Part shown: in pieces, positions 1 through 8,143 of the stretch | Position numbering within the stretch: position 1 is the stretch's first letter | How the letters are laid out: the number at the start of each line of letters is the position of its first letter | From: CAZEAP01 sp964510315 | GTDB taxonomy: Bacteria; Planctomycetota; Brocadiia; SM23-32 | Assembly: GCA_964510315.1 (NCBI GenBank) | Contig: CAZEAP010000019.1 | Coordinates: 10,050 to 74,049, forward strand | Direction of reading: 5' to 3' | Length of the DNA stretch: 64,000 nucleotides | Position numbers and translations under genes: made by a program | The notes under the pieces: generated by a model | Seen by the model: the letters and a program-made list of their open reading frames with translations, nothing else | What the model was told of the DNA's origin: nothing | Databases searched by the model: none

Positions 1-2
1 AG

Positions 3-1475
3 ATCTACAAGGACCTTTTGCGCGCGAATCCCTCGGACCGACGCGCCCTCGCCGGACTCCTGCGGGTACTGCTGAGGACCGGAGACATCGACGGCGCCCG
101 CGCCGTGCTGGAGAACCTACAGCGGGAGACGGATTCCCGCGGCATCCGCGCTCTGTTGATGGACCTCTACGCGAGATCGGGGCAAACCGACGAGGCACTG
201 GAGCTGGCGCGGGGATTCGCCGAATCGCAACCCGACAGCGCCACTGCCCAGGCATGGTTGGGAAGGCTGCTGTGGCGAGCCGATAAACCCGATCAGGCAT
301 GGGCTGCGTTCGAGGAAGCACTCAAAGCCGATCCCGAATACCCGGGCGGTTACAGCCGAGGCCTGATAGACCTGCAGCAGGGAAGGACAGCGGAGGCCCT
401 GGAGCTGTTCCGGAAGGCCGAAAGCATCTTCTCCGGGCCGCGCGCCCCAAAGGTGGAGCTTGCCCTTTCACTCCAGCTTGACGGCCGGACGAGTGAGGCC
501 AGAGAGATGCTCCGGAAGCTTCACCGCACCGGGGGCCAAAACTCGGCCCTGCTCGCGTGGCATCTGGGCCTGCTCTGCGCCGCCGAGGGAGACATCGAGA
601 AAGCCCAGGAATACGCCGGCGGTGTGGTCCTCGCCCAACTCGGCCTGGGCACAGACCAGGCGAAGCTGCTCCGGAACGTGGCCGGCCTGGAACCGCCGGC
701 GCGTGACGGGGCCGCGTCGGCGATCGGCCTGGCCCTCGTCATCCAGCGCAGCGGCAATCCCGACGCAGCCCTCTCCGTGCTCCGCAAGGCCGAAGAGCAC
801 CTCCCCGGCGATCCCGTACTCACCTGCTGGCGGCTCGGCATCCTGGACGCACGGGGCAGCCACCAGGAGGCGGTGACCGGGTACCAGGAAGTGATCGAGG
901 CAAACCCCGAGTTCCTGTTCGCGCGGATCAAGCTGGCCCGGAGCCACGCCCAGCACGAAGACCTCCCGGCAGCCGTAAGCGTGCTGGAGGAAGCCCTCGC
1001 CCACGCGCCGGAGCATCAGGGAGCCATCATCCACTTCCACCTGGCCGGCCTCTATCAGCGGCTGCAGCGTTTCGATCAGGCACTCGCAAGCTACCGGACC
1101 GCGCTCGAGTATCCACCCAGGGCGGCCGCCGCCTACAACAACATCGCCTGGATTATGGCCGTCCGGAAAGGCGAGACGGAGAAAGCTTTGCCCCTGGCCC
1201 AGAAAGCACTCGAACTGGCCAGCTCGAGCCCCCATATACTGGACACCGTGGGGTGGATTCACCTGTTGCGGGGAAGCCTCGATGAGGCGATAGAGCACCT
1301 GGAAAAGGCCAGACGCGGCCTCCCCCACGTGCCCACGGTGCGCGCCCACCTGGGACTGGCCTACCTGAAGGCCGGGCGGAAGCAAGAAGCCGCCGCTGAA
1401 CTGCGACAGGCCCTGACCATCTCCACCGACTTCCCCGAAGCCGACGACGCTCGGGAAGCTCTGCGCTCCCTCTAA
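3..1475 (+). CDS. TPR-repeat protein, 5' end outside the window (PrsT-like)
   Basis: The open frame runs in from the left edge, so the N-terminus is missing; the first TTG at 18 is not a convincing start. About 490 residues remain and are almost wholly tetratricopeptide repeats, seen as recurring A-x-x-x-Y/L-x-x-A-L-x-x-x-P helices (for example 'WLGRLLWRADKPDQAWAAFE' and 'AYNNIAWIMAVRKGETEKA'). The C-terminal half resembles the periplasmic TPR lipoprotein PrsT that accompanies exosortase loci; this link is inferred from context because the lipoprotein signal would lie outside the window. It would act as a protein-protein scaffold for export or sorting. A 7-bp GC-rich inverted repeat (GGGGCGG/CCGCCCC) follows the stop and may end transcription. 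Confidence 0.8.
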   Translation: MYKDLLRANPSDRRALAGLLRVLLRTGDIDGARAVLENLQRETDSRGIRALLMDLYARSGQTDEALELARGFAESQPDSATAQAWLGRLLWRADKPDQAWAAFEEALKADPEYPGGYSRGLIDLQQGRTAEALELFRKAESIFSGPRAPKVELALSLQLDGRTSEAREMLRKLHRTGGQNSALLAWHLGLLCAAEGDIEKAQEYAGGVVLAQLGLGTDQAKLLRNVAGLEPPARDGAASAIGLALVIQRSGNPDAALSVLRKAEEHLPGDPVLTCWRLGILDARGSHQEAVTGYQEVIEANPEFLFARIKLARSHAQHEDLPAAVSVLEEALAHAPEHQGAIIHFHLAGLYQRLQRFDQALASYRTALEYPPRAAAAYNNIAWIMAVRKGETEKALPLAQKALELASSSPHILDTVGWIHLLRGSLDEAIEHLEKARRGLPHVPTVRAHLGLAYLKAGRKQEAAAELRQALTISTDFPEADDAREALRSL

Positions 1476-1936
1476 GTTGCTGTTCCTCGCGGTGAAATGA
1501 CGTTCTGGGGTGGAACAAAGGGGGCGGCCTGCCCACCGCCCCGCACGAATCCCTTTCCTCTACGTGCGAACCTTTTTCACCTTCCCGGCGACCTCATTAC
1601 CAGGATTTGTCGCTGAGGACGCCGCAATAGTCCCTATTTGGGCGGAAATAGCTTTTTCGACCGCCCAATCCACTCCCGCCGCCGCTTCTCTTCAATCGTC
1701 GCCCCCGCTTCAGCCGCCCGTCGCCGGCCGGTGCAGGCCCGCCGGCGGGGGCCGCCGCACTGCGCACGCAATTCGTTCCTGAGGTAACCTGGCAGCCTTC
1801 GATAGCCCTCGTGCCGGTTGCGGGGACAATCCGGCTACGATGCCGCAAGGCGTTTCAGAATGAGAATATGTTCTCTGTAGCATCCCGTTGTCGTAAGTGG
1901 TTCGGCACGGCGGGCTTGAAACGCGACACGCATTGC

Positions 1937-1952
1937 CGGTATAAGGTTTGCT
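1937..1952 (+). promoter_or_regulatory. Possible sigma-54 promoter before the radical SAM operon
   Basis: CGGTATAAGGTTTGCT has GG and GC exactly 10 bases apart and shares AGGTTTGC with the site in front of the PEP-CTERM gene at 18336. The -24 half is weak (GGTAT rather than GGCAC). It lies 58 bases before the ATG at 2010. A poor palindrome at 1811-1830 (GTGCCGG...GACAAT) lies 118 bases upstream. The rest of 1476-2009 holds no believable gene. Confidence 0.4.
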
Positions 1953-2009
1953 TCCGTTAAAGGCAGTACTCGTTCGTCCGATTGAATTGGATCGACTTCA
2001 GGGGCAGGG

Positions 2010-3695
2010 ATGGGCAGCATACTTCTGATAAGCTTTGCGGGCTACCCCTCTACGCCCAGTAGCCTGATGCCCGACAACGGGCTGGCCAGCCTGGCCGGCT
2101 GCCTGACCGCTGCGGGGCACGATGTCCGCATTCTCGACTACAACACCGTCAGCACGCTTGGCAGGCTTTTCCCTGAGGGGCTCAGTGAGAGAGTCGAGCC
2201 CTTGGCCCGCCGGCTGTTCGTGGAGGGGCGAGACCTCAACTGGTGGCAGAAACTCCGTTTCCTCAAGGCCGGCTGGGCTCTGGGGCGTCACCAGCGGCGG
2301 GAGATCGACGCCATCGCGGCCGAGGCAGCCTGTCGAGCCGAAGAGCTTGGCGTGGAATTCGTGGGGCTGAAGCTCTGGAACGGAGACGGTTTCTCCGGAT
2401 CGGTCAAGATAGCAGAGTCCGTCAAGGAACGCCTGCCCCATGTGAAGGTCATCGGGGGCGGACCGCAGGTGGACTACTTCCATCGGCACATCCTGGAGTA
2501 CACCTCCGCTTTCGACGTGCTGGTGCGCGGCGAGGGCGAGCGCGTGCTGCGGCGGCTGCTCCGGACCCTGAGCGAAGGCGGTAGCCTGGAGGAGGTGCCC
2601 GGACTCCTCTGGCGAGAAGGCGGCCGCATACGGGAGACGCCCCCGGAAGCCCTCGAAGACCTGGACGAACTGCCGCTGCCGCTGTACGAACCGGAGGTCT
2701 ATCCGGCGCTCCAGGGCGATGAGAAGATAAAGGTCGGCGTGGTGGACGAGAGCCGGGGCTGCCCGAATCGCTGCGCCTTCTGCATCCACCCGATAAAAAG
2801 CGGGCGTAACTGGTCGCTGAAATGCCCCGGGAGGGTGCTGGAGGAGATGCGGACGCTGATGGACCAGGTCGGCACGCGCTACTTCGTTTACTCGGGAAGC
2901 AACACCTCGGCCCGTGTGGCGGTCAACATCGCCAGGGCCATAGTGCGCGAAGGACTCCAGGTGCGCTACGGTTGCTTCGGGCACGTGCGTGCGATCGCAC
3001 GAGCGGATTTCGACCTGCTCCGGCAAAGCGGCTGTGAGGCCATCTTCTACGGGCTGGAGTCCGGCAGCCCGCGCGTCCTGCGGGAAGGCTTCAACAAGCC
3101 TCTCGACCTGGAGAAAGCCGCACGGGTGATCCGCCAGACCCGGGGAGCCGGCATCACGGCGATAGCCAGCGTCATTTACCCCGGGCCTTTTGAGGACGCC
3201 CAAAGCCGCGCCCAGACGATGGCTTTCCTCCAGCGGGTCCGCCCGGACAGCGTTCCGGTCACCATCCCCGGGATGATTCCCGGCACCCCCTGGGAGCGCG
3301 AGCCGGAGCGCTACGGCTTTGAGAAACTGGACAGGAAGGACATCTGGGAATACGCGCTAACCTACAAGATACGCCTCCTTTACCCCCCGAGCCTCTGGAA
3401 ACCGCTGCCCTACCGGTTGAACGGCAAATCCTCGAAGGAGCTTTTCGGCGAATGCGAGCAGTTCATCAACGACGTGGAAGCGGCGGGAATCCTCACGAAC
3501 GTCCCCCACGAGATGGTGCTGATGGCCGAAGCACTGGGGGAAAGGGATGACCTGAGGGGATTCCGTGACCGCTGCCGCGCCGCCTTCCTCGGCGGCGACG
3601 TGGAGACCGTCCGCCGCCTGGTCACCACAATCAACGAGCACGTGCGACCGGAGGTACCGGTCCGCCAGCCCGCCCTGCAGGGACAGAACCTATGA
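2010..3695 (+). CDS. B12-binding-domain radical SAM enzyme
   Basis: A 561-residue protein with an N-terminal cobalamin-binding-like Rossmann region (residues 1-200, 'SILLISFAGYP', 'NGLASLAGCLTAAGHDVRIL', 'VIGGGPQVDY') followed by a radical SAM barrel. The [4Fe-4S] motif is Cys251-x3-Cys255-x2-Cys258 (ESRGCPNRCAFC). This B12-binding radical SAM architecture typically catalyses methylation, or rearrangement, of unactivated carbons; the substrate cannot be read here. The ATG at 2010 follows a GGGGCAGGG ribosome site. The gene leads a short operon with a membrane glycosyltransferase (11 bp away) and an acyltransferase, so modification of a sugar or lipid precursor is a reasonable guess. Confidence 0.85.
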   Translation: MGSILLISFAGYPSTPSSLMPDNGLASLAGCLTAAGHDVRILDYNTVSTLGRLFPEGLSERVEPLARRLFVEGRDLNWWQKLRFLKAGWALGRHQRREIDAIAAEAACRAEELGVEFVGLKLWNGDGFSGSVKIAESVKERLPHVKVIGGGPQVDYFHRHILEYTSAFDVLVRGEGERVLRRLLRTLSEGGSLEEVPGLLWREGGRIRETPPEALEDLDELPLPLYEPEVYPALQGDEKIKVGVVDESRGCPNRCAFCIHPIKSGRNWSLKCPGRVLEEMRTLMDQVGTRYFVYSGSNTSARVAVNIARAIVREGLQVRYGCFGHVRAIARADFDLLRQSGCEAIFYGLESGSPRVLREGFNKPLDLEKAARVIRQTRGAGITAIASVIYPGPFEDAQSRAQTMAFLQRVRPDSVPVTIPGMIPGTPWEREPERYGFEKLDRKDIWEYALTYKIRLLYPPSLWKPLPYRLNGKSSKELFGECEQFINDVEAAGILTNVPHEMVLMAEALGERDDLRGFRDRCRAAFLGGDVETVRRLVTTINEHVRPEVPVRQPALQGQNL

Positions 3696-3705
3696 GAGGT
3701 CGGCC

Positions 3706-4902
3706 ATGCATGCGATACAGATAATCTTTTGGGCTATAGCGCTGGTCTCGGTCGGCTTCGCTTTACTTCCCCTCCTGGCCGCTCTTCGATTCCGCGCTTA
3801 CGTTCAGAAGGAAATCACCCGGGAACGCCCGTCTTTCGCCCCGAAGGTTTCGGTCATCTTGCCCTGCAAGGGGATAGATCCGGGCTTCGATGAGAACGTT
3901 CGCTCGTTGCTCACACAGGATTACCCGGACTTCGAGATACTGTTCGTCACCGCGACGGCCGACGATCCGGCGCGCGAACGGTTGCTGAGACTTACGGCCG
4001 GCAACCCGCACTGCAAGGTTCTGGTCGCGGGAATCCAGCAGGGACGCAGCCAGAAGCTGAACAATCAGCTTGCCGCGCTCAAACAAGTACGGCCCGAGAC
4101 CGAAGCACTCGTCTTTATCGACTCTGATGTTCGCCTGCATTCAACATTTCTCCGCGACTTGGTGGCGCCGCTGGCCGACCGGGAGGTCGGGGCGACCACG
4201 GGCTTCAGATGGTACGTGCCGCAGAAAGGTGGCCTGGGTTCTTACCTGCAGGCCACCTGGAACGGCGGAGGTCTCCCGATGTTGGGACACGAATCGTCCG
4301 CCTACGCATGGGGGGGCGCGATGGCGGCGCTGACGAAAACGTTTACACGCGCCGGCGTCCAGGAACGCTGGAAGAATTCGCTGTCCGACGACCTGTCCCT
4401 TACGGAAGCGATGCGGTCCCTCGGTCTCAAGATTCACTTCGTGCCGGAATGCCTGGTACCGTCCTATGAGGACAGGTCGGTGCGGCAGACAATCGAGTGG
4501 ACGAACCGCCAGACCATCGTGTCGCGGGTATACAGCCCCGCAATGTGGAGGCTTATCTTCGCCATGCATGCGTGTCTCGGGATCGGAGTACTCAGCGGCG
4601 TGCTGTGTCTGGCCGCGGCCATCGCCTCCTTCCCTTCGCTTCTGTGGCCCTCCCTGGTGATGCTGTCCCCAGTCCTCGTGGAGTCTGTCAACGGGCTCAT
4701 GATCTTACGTGTTGTCCGCCGACTCATCCCCCCGGTGGACATAGGGCTACGAAGAACCGGTCTGCTCATAGCTATGATACCCGCCGCAATCCTGCTGGTA
4801 CTCTATAACAGTCTGCATTCACTGGGCACGAACAAACTCCGGTGGCGGGGAACGGAGTATACGCTCAACGCCCCGGATTCGGTGGTTGCCACCGAGCCTT
4901 GA
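3706..4902 (+). CDS. Membrane glycosyltransferase, GT2/GT21 (ceramide-glucosyltransferase-like)
   Basis: The ATG at 3706 lies 11 bp after the radical SAM stop with GAGAGGT before it; an upstream extension of the frame overlaps the previous gene and was discarded. The 398-residue protein has an N-terminal membrane helix (residues 5-28), a GT-A nucleotide-sugar core ('VSVILPCKG', a DSD metal site at 139-141), the acceptor-site motif SDDLSLTEA, a terminal basic/aromatic segment (WTNRQTIVSR) and three C-terminal membrane helices. This layout matches the GT21 branch, which transfers a sugar to a lipid at the cytoplasmic face. The donor and acceptor cannot be read. It probably works with the flanking radical SAM and acyltransferase genes. 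Confidence 0.85.
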   Translation: MHAIQIIFWAIALVSVGFALLPLLAALRFRAYVQKEITRERPSFAPKVSVILPCKGIDPGFDENVRSLLTQDYPDFEILFVTATADDPARERLLRLTAGNPHCKVLVAGIQQGRSQKLNNQLAALKQVRPETEALVFIDSDVRLHSTFLRDLVAPLADREVGATTGFRWYVPQKGGLGSYLQATWNGGGLPMLGHESSAYAWGGAMAALTKTFTRAGVQERWKNSLSDDLSLTEAMRSLGLKIHFVPECLVPSYEDRSVRQTIEWTNRQTIVSRVYSPAMWRLIFAMHACLGIGVLSGVLCLAAAIASFPSLLWPSLVMLSPVLVESVNGLMILRVVRRLIPPVDIGLRRTGLLIAMIPAAILLVLYNSLHSLGTNKLRWRGTEYTLNAPDSVVATEP

Positions 4903-4965
4903 GGAGAGACTGGAGGTTACCTGAGGGCACAGTACGAAGGCGATAGCAGAATTCCCCAGTGAGTG

Positions 4966-5718
4966 ATGAGGCAAGAGATGAGGAAACAACTGCTGCGCTT
5001 GCCCATGTTCTTGGGCGACATGATCAGATTCAGCGTGGAGCTGCTCGTCAACGTTGCGGCAGTCCTGGCCGCCGCCCTCGTGTTCGTTGTGCTGTGGCGC
5101 AACGGAATCCTCTGGCAGCGTATGGTAGCCTTCCCGGCCGCCTACATCGTTTTCTCGGCCACATTCTTCGCCCTGTTCGTCCTCCTGCGCCTCATCCTCC
5201 TGAGGAACGTTAAGCCGGGAAGCTACCGCCTCGACCAGCCGGAAGTCCTGCGCTGGATCCTGGCCGATGGCCTGTGGCGCATGCTGCACCGCAGCCCCGT
5301 CAGCCATTGGATCACGGACTTCGGTCCTCAACGGTGGCTCTTCTACAGGCTCATGGGCGCCGAGGTAGACCACACGTTCTACACTGGCTGGGGAGCAAAG
5401 ATTCTGGATCCCTGGTCTCTGCAAGTCGGCAGGGACGTCGTCATCGGGGCGAACGCGGTTATCTGCGGTCACGTGCTGGTGGGGAAAACCGTTTTTATCG
5501 GCAGCGTCAAGATCGGCAGCCGGGCAACCGTGGGCGTGGGCGCCGTCATCTTTCCCGGCGTAGAGATCGGTGAAGACGCGATCGTAGGGGCGGGGGCATT
5601 CGTACCCAAGAATACCGTGATTCCTCCGGGAGAGGTGTGGGGGGGAGTTCCGGCGAGGAAGATATCGACGGTCTCGGAAGAAGAGCCCGCGGGCGAACGC
5701 AGCCGGCAGGAAAGTTGA
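4966..5718 (+). CDS. Hexapeptide-repeat (left-handed beta-helix) acyltransferase with membrane anchor
   Basis: 250 residues. The N-terminus has two membrane helices (about residues 15-38 and 45-70), unlike the usual soluble serine or sugar O-acetyltransferases. From about residue 140 a run of hexapeptide turns is visible (VGRDVVIGANAVICGHVLV..., IGSRATVGVGAVIFPGVEIGEDAIVGAGA), ending in the typical WGGVPARKI tail. Such enzymes transfer acetyl or other acyl groups from CoA to sugars, here presumably to an exopolysaccharide precursor at the membrane. A GTG sits directly before the chosen ATG; either could start translation. It is the last gene of the first operon and converges on the PEP-CTERM gene. 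Confidence 0.8.
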   Translation: MRQEMRKQLLRLPMFLGDMIRFSVELLVNVAAVLAAALVFVVLWRNGILWQRMVAFPAAYIVFSATFFALFVLLRLILLRNVKPGSYRLDQPEVLRWILADGLWRMLHRSPVSHWITDFGPQRWLFYRLMGAEVDHTFYTGWGAKILDPWSLQVGRDVVIGANAVICGHVLVGKTVFIGSVKIGSRATVGVGAVIFPGVEIGEDAIVGAGAFVPKNTVIPPGEVWGGVPARKISTVSEEEPAGERSRQES

Positions 5719-5770
5719 GCAGGGCGCGCGCTCAGCTTGTCGGCGAAGCAAGTTCCGCATGTGCCCAGCA

Positions 5771-5813
5771 GAAAAAAGCAGAGGACCCCTGCTGTGGGCA
5801 AAGATCCTCTGCT
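5771..5813 (-). terminator. Rho-independent terminator of the PEP-CTERM/sugar transferase unit
   Basis: Read on the minus strand, a perfect 9-bp stem (AGCAGAGGA/TCCTCTGCT) with a 19-base loop is followed at once by six T. It lies 38 bp beyond the stop of the minus-strand PEP-CTERM gene. Confidence 0.8.
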
Positions 5814-5851
5814 GGCTCAAAAACAGGCTCAACTAACCTGACTTGACGAGG

Positions 5852-7027
5852 TCAGTCGGTCTGTTTCTTCCGAAGGCGCACGCCCGCCAAACCCAGAAGG
5901 CTCAGACCCAACAGGCTCAGACTCGCCGGTTCCGGGATGATCCCGAAGACCACGGGGTCTTCACTGTCAACCTGCCAGTATCCCAAGCCCTGGTATACGA
6001 GCGTATCCTTCATTGTGTCGTCAGCGGTTCCAGGGACGCCATCAGCCCCGAAATCGGCCAACGCGCTGTTCAAGTCGAACAGCAAAGAGATGTCGGCCAA
6101 GCCTCCGGCCAAACCACGCTGGAAAGCCCCGGCGTTCGCTCCGCCAACGATGTTGGCATAAGCGAAGCCAGCTCCTTGCCCGGCCGTCAGGTCAATCTCC
6201 TCCCGGAGAACCGTACCGGGAGCAAACGGGACAGCAGGCGCGTTGATTACGCCAATGTTGGCAAGGTAGTCGAGTTCGACGAAGGCCGCGGCAAGCCAGT
6301 AGGTCCCGTCGGCGGCCCCTGGGAACGTGTCGGCTCCCACCGGGCCGGCATGGCCGGCACCGGAAGCGCCTTCAGTCCAAAAGTAGGGGGCCTCGCCACT
6401 GCCAGGACCACCGTGCGGTGCCGACGGAGACGCCGGGAGAACGGAATCCCAGCGACCCACGCCACCCGGATCCTGAGTGTACGGCGTGTAGGCGGCATCC
6501 GATTTGGCCTGCTCCCAGACCTCCATGACGCCGCCGAACGTGACCGGCGCGCCCGTGACCGGGTCAACCGGGTCATCGGCTGTACCATAGACCCCGTCAG
6601 GTCCGGTCGTGTCCGAGTCGACGTCCGCCGTCAATGGGTTCCTGCCCAGGGGCACAAAGTCCAGGATGATGCTGCCCGAGCCAGTTGTCACCGGCCCACC
6701 CGGCGCTACGGCCAAGTCATATAGGAGCGTTGACAGCTGCGTCGGAGAAGAAGTGTCAAAGACTACATTCCCCGCACTGTCAAACAGATTAGTGACCTGG
6801 CTCAGCGTCCTCTGCTCGACACCGGCGCCAGGCGGAAGAGCGTCCAGACCATTGGGATCAACGATGCTCGGGGTGCTAACGTCGCCATCGTCGTCAATCC
6901 ACAGGTCTGAAACATCCTTGAACTTCCCCAGGTACTCACCAGCGTCGAGATTAACGGCCCCCACCGGGGCTGCGGCGATTGCTATCGCCAGCACTAACAC
7001 TAAAGCTATCAAAGGCGTCTTCCTCAT
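5852..7027 (-). CDS. PEP-CTERM sorting-domain exported protein
   Basis: The start is the ATG at 7027, preceded by GGAGGAGGCAGGA; it gives a clean signal peptide (MRKTPLIALVLVLAIAIAAA). The 391-residue protein ends with a textbook sorting signal, IPEPASLSLLGLSLLGLAG followed by VRLRKKQTD: PEP motif, hydrophobic helix and basic tail. The exosortase encoded at 8144-9742 is the expected processing enzyme. The body carries Asp/Gly-rich segments (PDGVYGTADDP, ADGVPGTADDT) that look like calcium-binding turns. No known domain was recognised. It lies 48 bp after the sugar transferase and appears co-transcribed from the sigma-54 site at 7807, so it is probably made together with the polysaccharide. 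Confidence 0.9.
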   Translation of the reverse strand: MRKTPLIALVLVLAIAIAAAPVGAVNLDAGEYLGKFKDVSDLWIDDDGDVSTPSIVDPNGLDALPPGAGVEQRTLSQVTNLFDSAGNVVFDTSSPTQLSTLLYDLAVAPGGPVTTGSGSIILDFVPLGRNPLTADVDSDTTGPDGVYGTADDPVDPVTGAPVTFGGVMEVWEQAKSDAAYTPYTQDPGGVGRWDSVLPASPSAPHGGPGSGEAPYFWTEGASGAGHAGPVGADTFPGAADGTYWLAAAFVELDYLANIGVINAPAVPFAPGTVLREEIDLTAGQGAGFAYANIVGGANAGAFQRGLAGGLADISLLFDLNSALADFGADGVPGTADDTMKDTLVYQGLGYWQVDSEDPVVFGIIPEPASLSLLGLSLLGLAGVRLRKKQTD

Positions 7028-7075
7028 TCCTGCCTCCTCCTGTTGGAGTCTGCAATTTTCCATCTTAATGGACGG

Positions 7076-7768
7076 CTATGAGGACGAGTCCTCTGTTGAG
7101 GATGCTGTCTGCCCCCTCGGCCGTCCGGTAATCACTTTTCCAACCGTCCCGAGTGCGATGAGCAAATCCACCCACCAGCACATGCGGTGGATATACAGCA
7201 GGTCCAGCTTGACCTTCCGTCGTACGTCGCGGACCGTGCGGTCGTAGCCCGCGCGAATCTGCGCTAAACCGGTGATGCCCGGCTTAACGCGGTGGCGTTC
7301 GTCATACTCTGGTATCTCCTCCTTCAGCTCGCTGACAAAGTGGGGCCTCTCCGGCCTGGGCCCGATCAGGCTCATCTCCCCCCGCACCACGTTCACCAAC
7401 TGGGGCAACTCGTCCAGGTGCAGCCGACGCAGCACCCGACCCACCGGTGTGACGCGGGGGTCGTCGCTCTGCGCCCACACCGGTCCGGTCGCCGCTTCGG
7501 CGTCCTCATACATGGTGCGGAGCTTGATGATGCGGAAGATCACGCCGCCCTTACCCACCCGTTCCTGCCGATAGAAGACCGGACCCCGGGAGCTGAGCTT
7601 GATCAGCACGGCGCAGGCGGCAAGCACCGGCGCCGACAGAACCAGCAGGATCGCCCCGGCCAACCGGTCGATCCAGCCCTTGGCCCTGTGGTACTGAAAG
7701 CGCAGGAAGCGCAGGATCAGCCCGGCTGATCCGATCCCCAACAGCGCTGCTGAGGTAGGTTCGGGCAC
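7076..7768 (-). CDS. Priming sugar transferase (WcaJ/RfbP-type) with N-terminal PEP segment
   Basis: A 230-residue bacterial sugar transferase core: KGWIDRLAGAILLVLSAPV helix, FYRQERVGKGG, KLRTM, LHLDELPQLVNV, GEMSLIGPRPE, VKPGITGLAQI. The family moves a sugar phosphate onto undecaprenyl phosphate to start repeat-unit synthesis. The preferred start is GTG at 7768, nine bases after a GGAGG; the upstream TTG at 7777 overlaps that ribosome site. With this start the protein begins PEPTSAALLGIGSAGLIL followed by RFLRF, the layout of a PEP-CTERM tail but at the N-terminus. The start codon is itself the Val codon of a VPEP motif. The segment probably serves as a membrane anchor. The gene is first in a two-gene unit behind a sigma-54 promoter. 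Confidence 0.9.
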   Translation of the reverse strand: MPEPTSAALLGIGSAGLILRFLRFQYHRAKGWIDRLAGAILLVLSAPVLAACAVLIKLSSRGPVFYRQERVGKGGVIFRIIKLRTMYEDAEAATGPVWAQSDDPRVTPVGRVLRRLHLDELPQLVNVVRGEMSLIGPRPERPHFVSELKEEIPEYDERHRVKPGITGLAQIRAGYDRTVRDVRRKVKLDLLYIHRMCWWVDLLIALGTVGKVITGRPRGQTASSTEDSSS

Positions 7769-7806
7769 GCTATACAACCTCCGATAGAATCACGCTTACC
7801 TATAGG

Positions 7807-7822
7807 AGCAACCGCCGTACCA
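7807..7822 (-). promoter_or_regulatory. Sigma-54 promoter of the sugar transferase/PEP-CTERM unit
   Basis: On the minus strand TGGTACGGCGGTTGCT matches the TGGCACG-N4-TTGCW consensus at every defined base but one. GG and GC are 10 bases apart. The GTG start lies about 40 bases downstream. Confidence 0.75.
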
Positions 7823-7924
7823 CAGCCCGTGTCCAGTTTTTGCCGTTTTCCGCAGTCTGTAAACGCTACACCATAAACGACTTACAACTACCGTCCTTTC
7901 CTCGGACCCAGGCCCCCATATCCC

Positions 7925-7966
7925 GTGTTGGGGTTCTTATGCACGCGTGTTGAGGGCCGGCAACAC
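7925..7966 (-). promoter_or_regulatory. Tandem upstream activator sites for the sigma-54 promoter at 7807
   Basis: Two 20-bp elements of form GTGTTGRG...CAC: 7925-7944 (GTGTTGGGGTTCTTATGCAC) and 7947-7966 (GTGTTGAGGGCCGGCAACAC, perfect 6-bp arms). Their centres are 22 bp apart and lie 114 and 136 bp upstream of the -24 GG. They fit the GTGT-N12-ACAC pattern seen at four other promoters in this window. The surrounding gap 7823-8143 holds nothing else that I can identify. Confidence 0.6.
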
Positions 7967-8143
7967 GCCGCCCCGCCTGGCAAGCGGCCCCCGCCGCAGT
8001 GACCGGTCCGGAGGGAAACCCTCCGCCTCGACGCGCAAGGTAGGGAACGCGGGGCATGCACAGGGGGGCCGGCGCGGACTTCGGGTCCAGTGGAAACTGC
8101 AGGGGGCCCGCCGTGCCGGAGCGGGTCCGGCCACGGGCGCTCC

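Noticed and set aside
1510..1782. Small frames in the gap after the TPR gene
   Set aside because: No ribosome site and low-complexity Ala/Pro/Arg translation.
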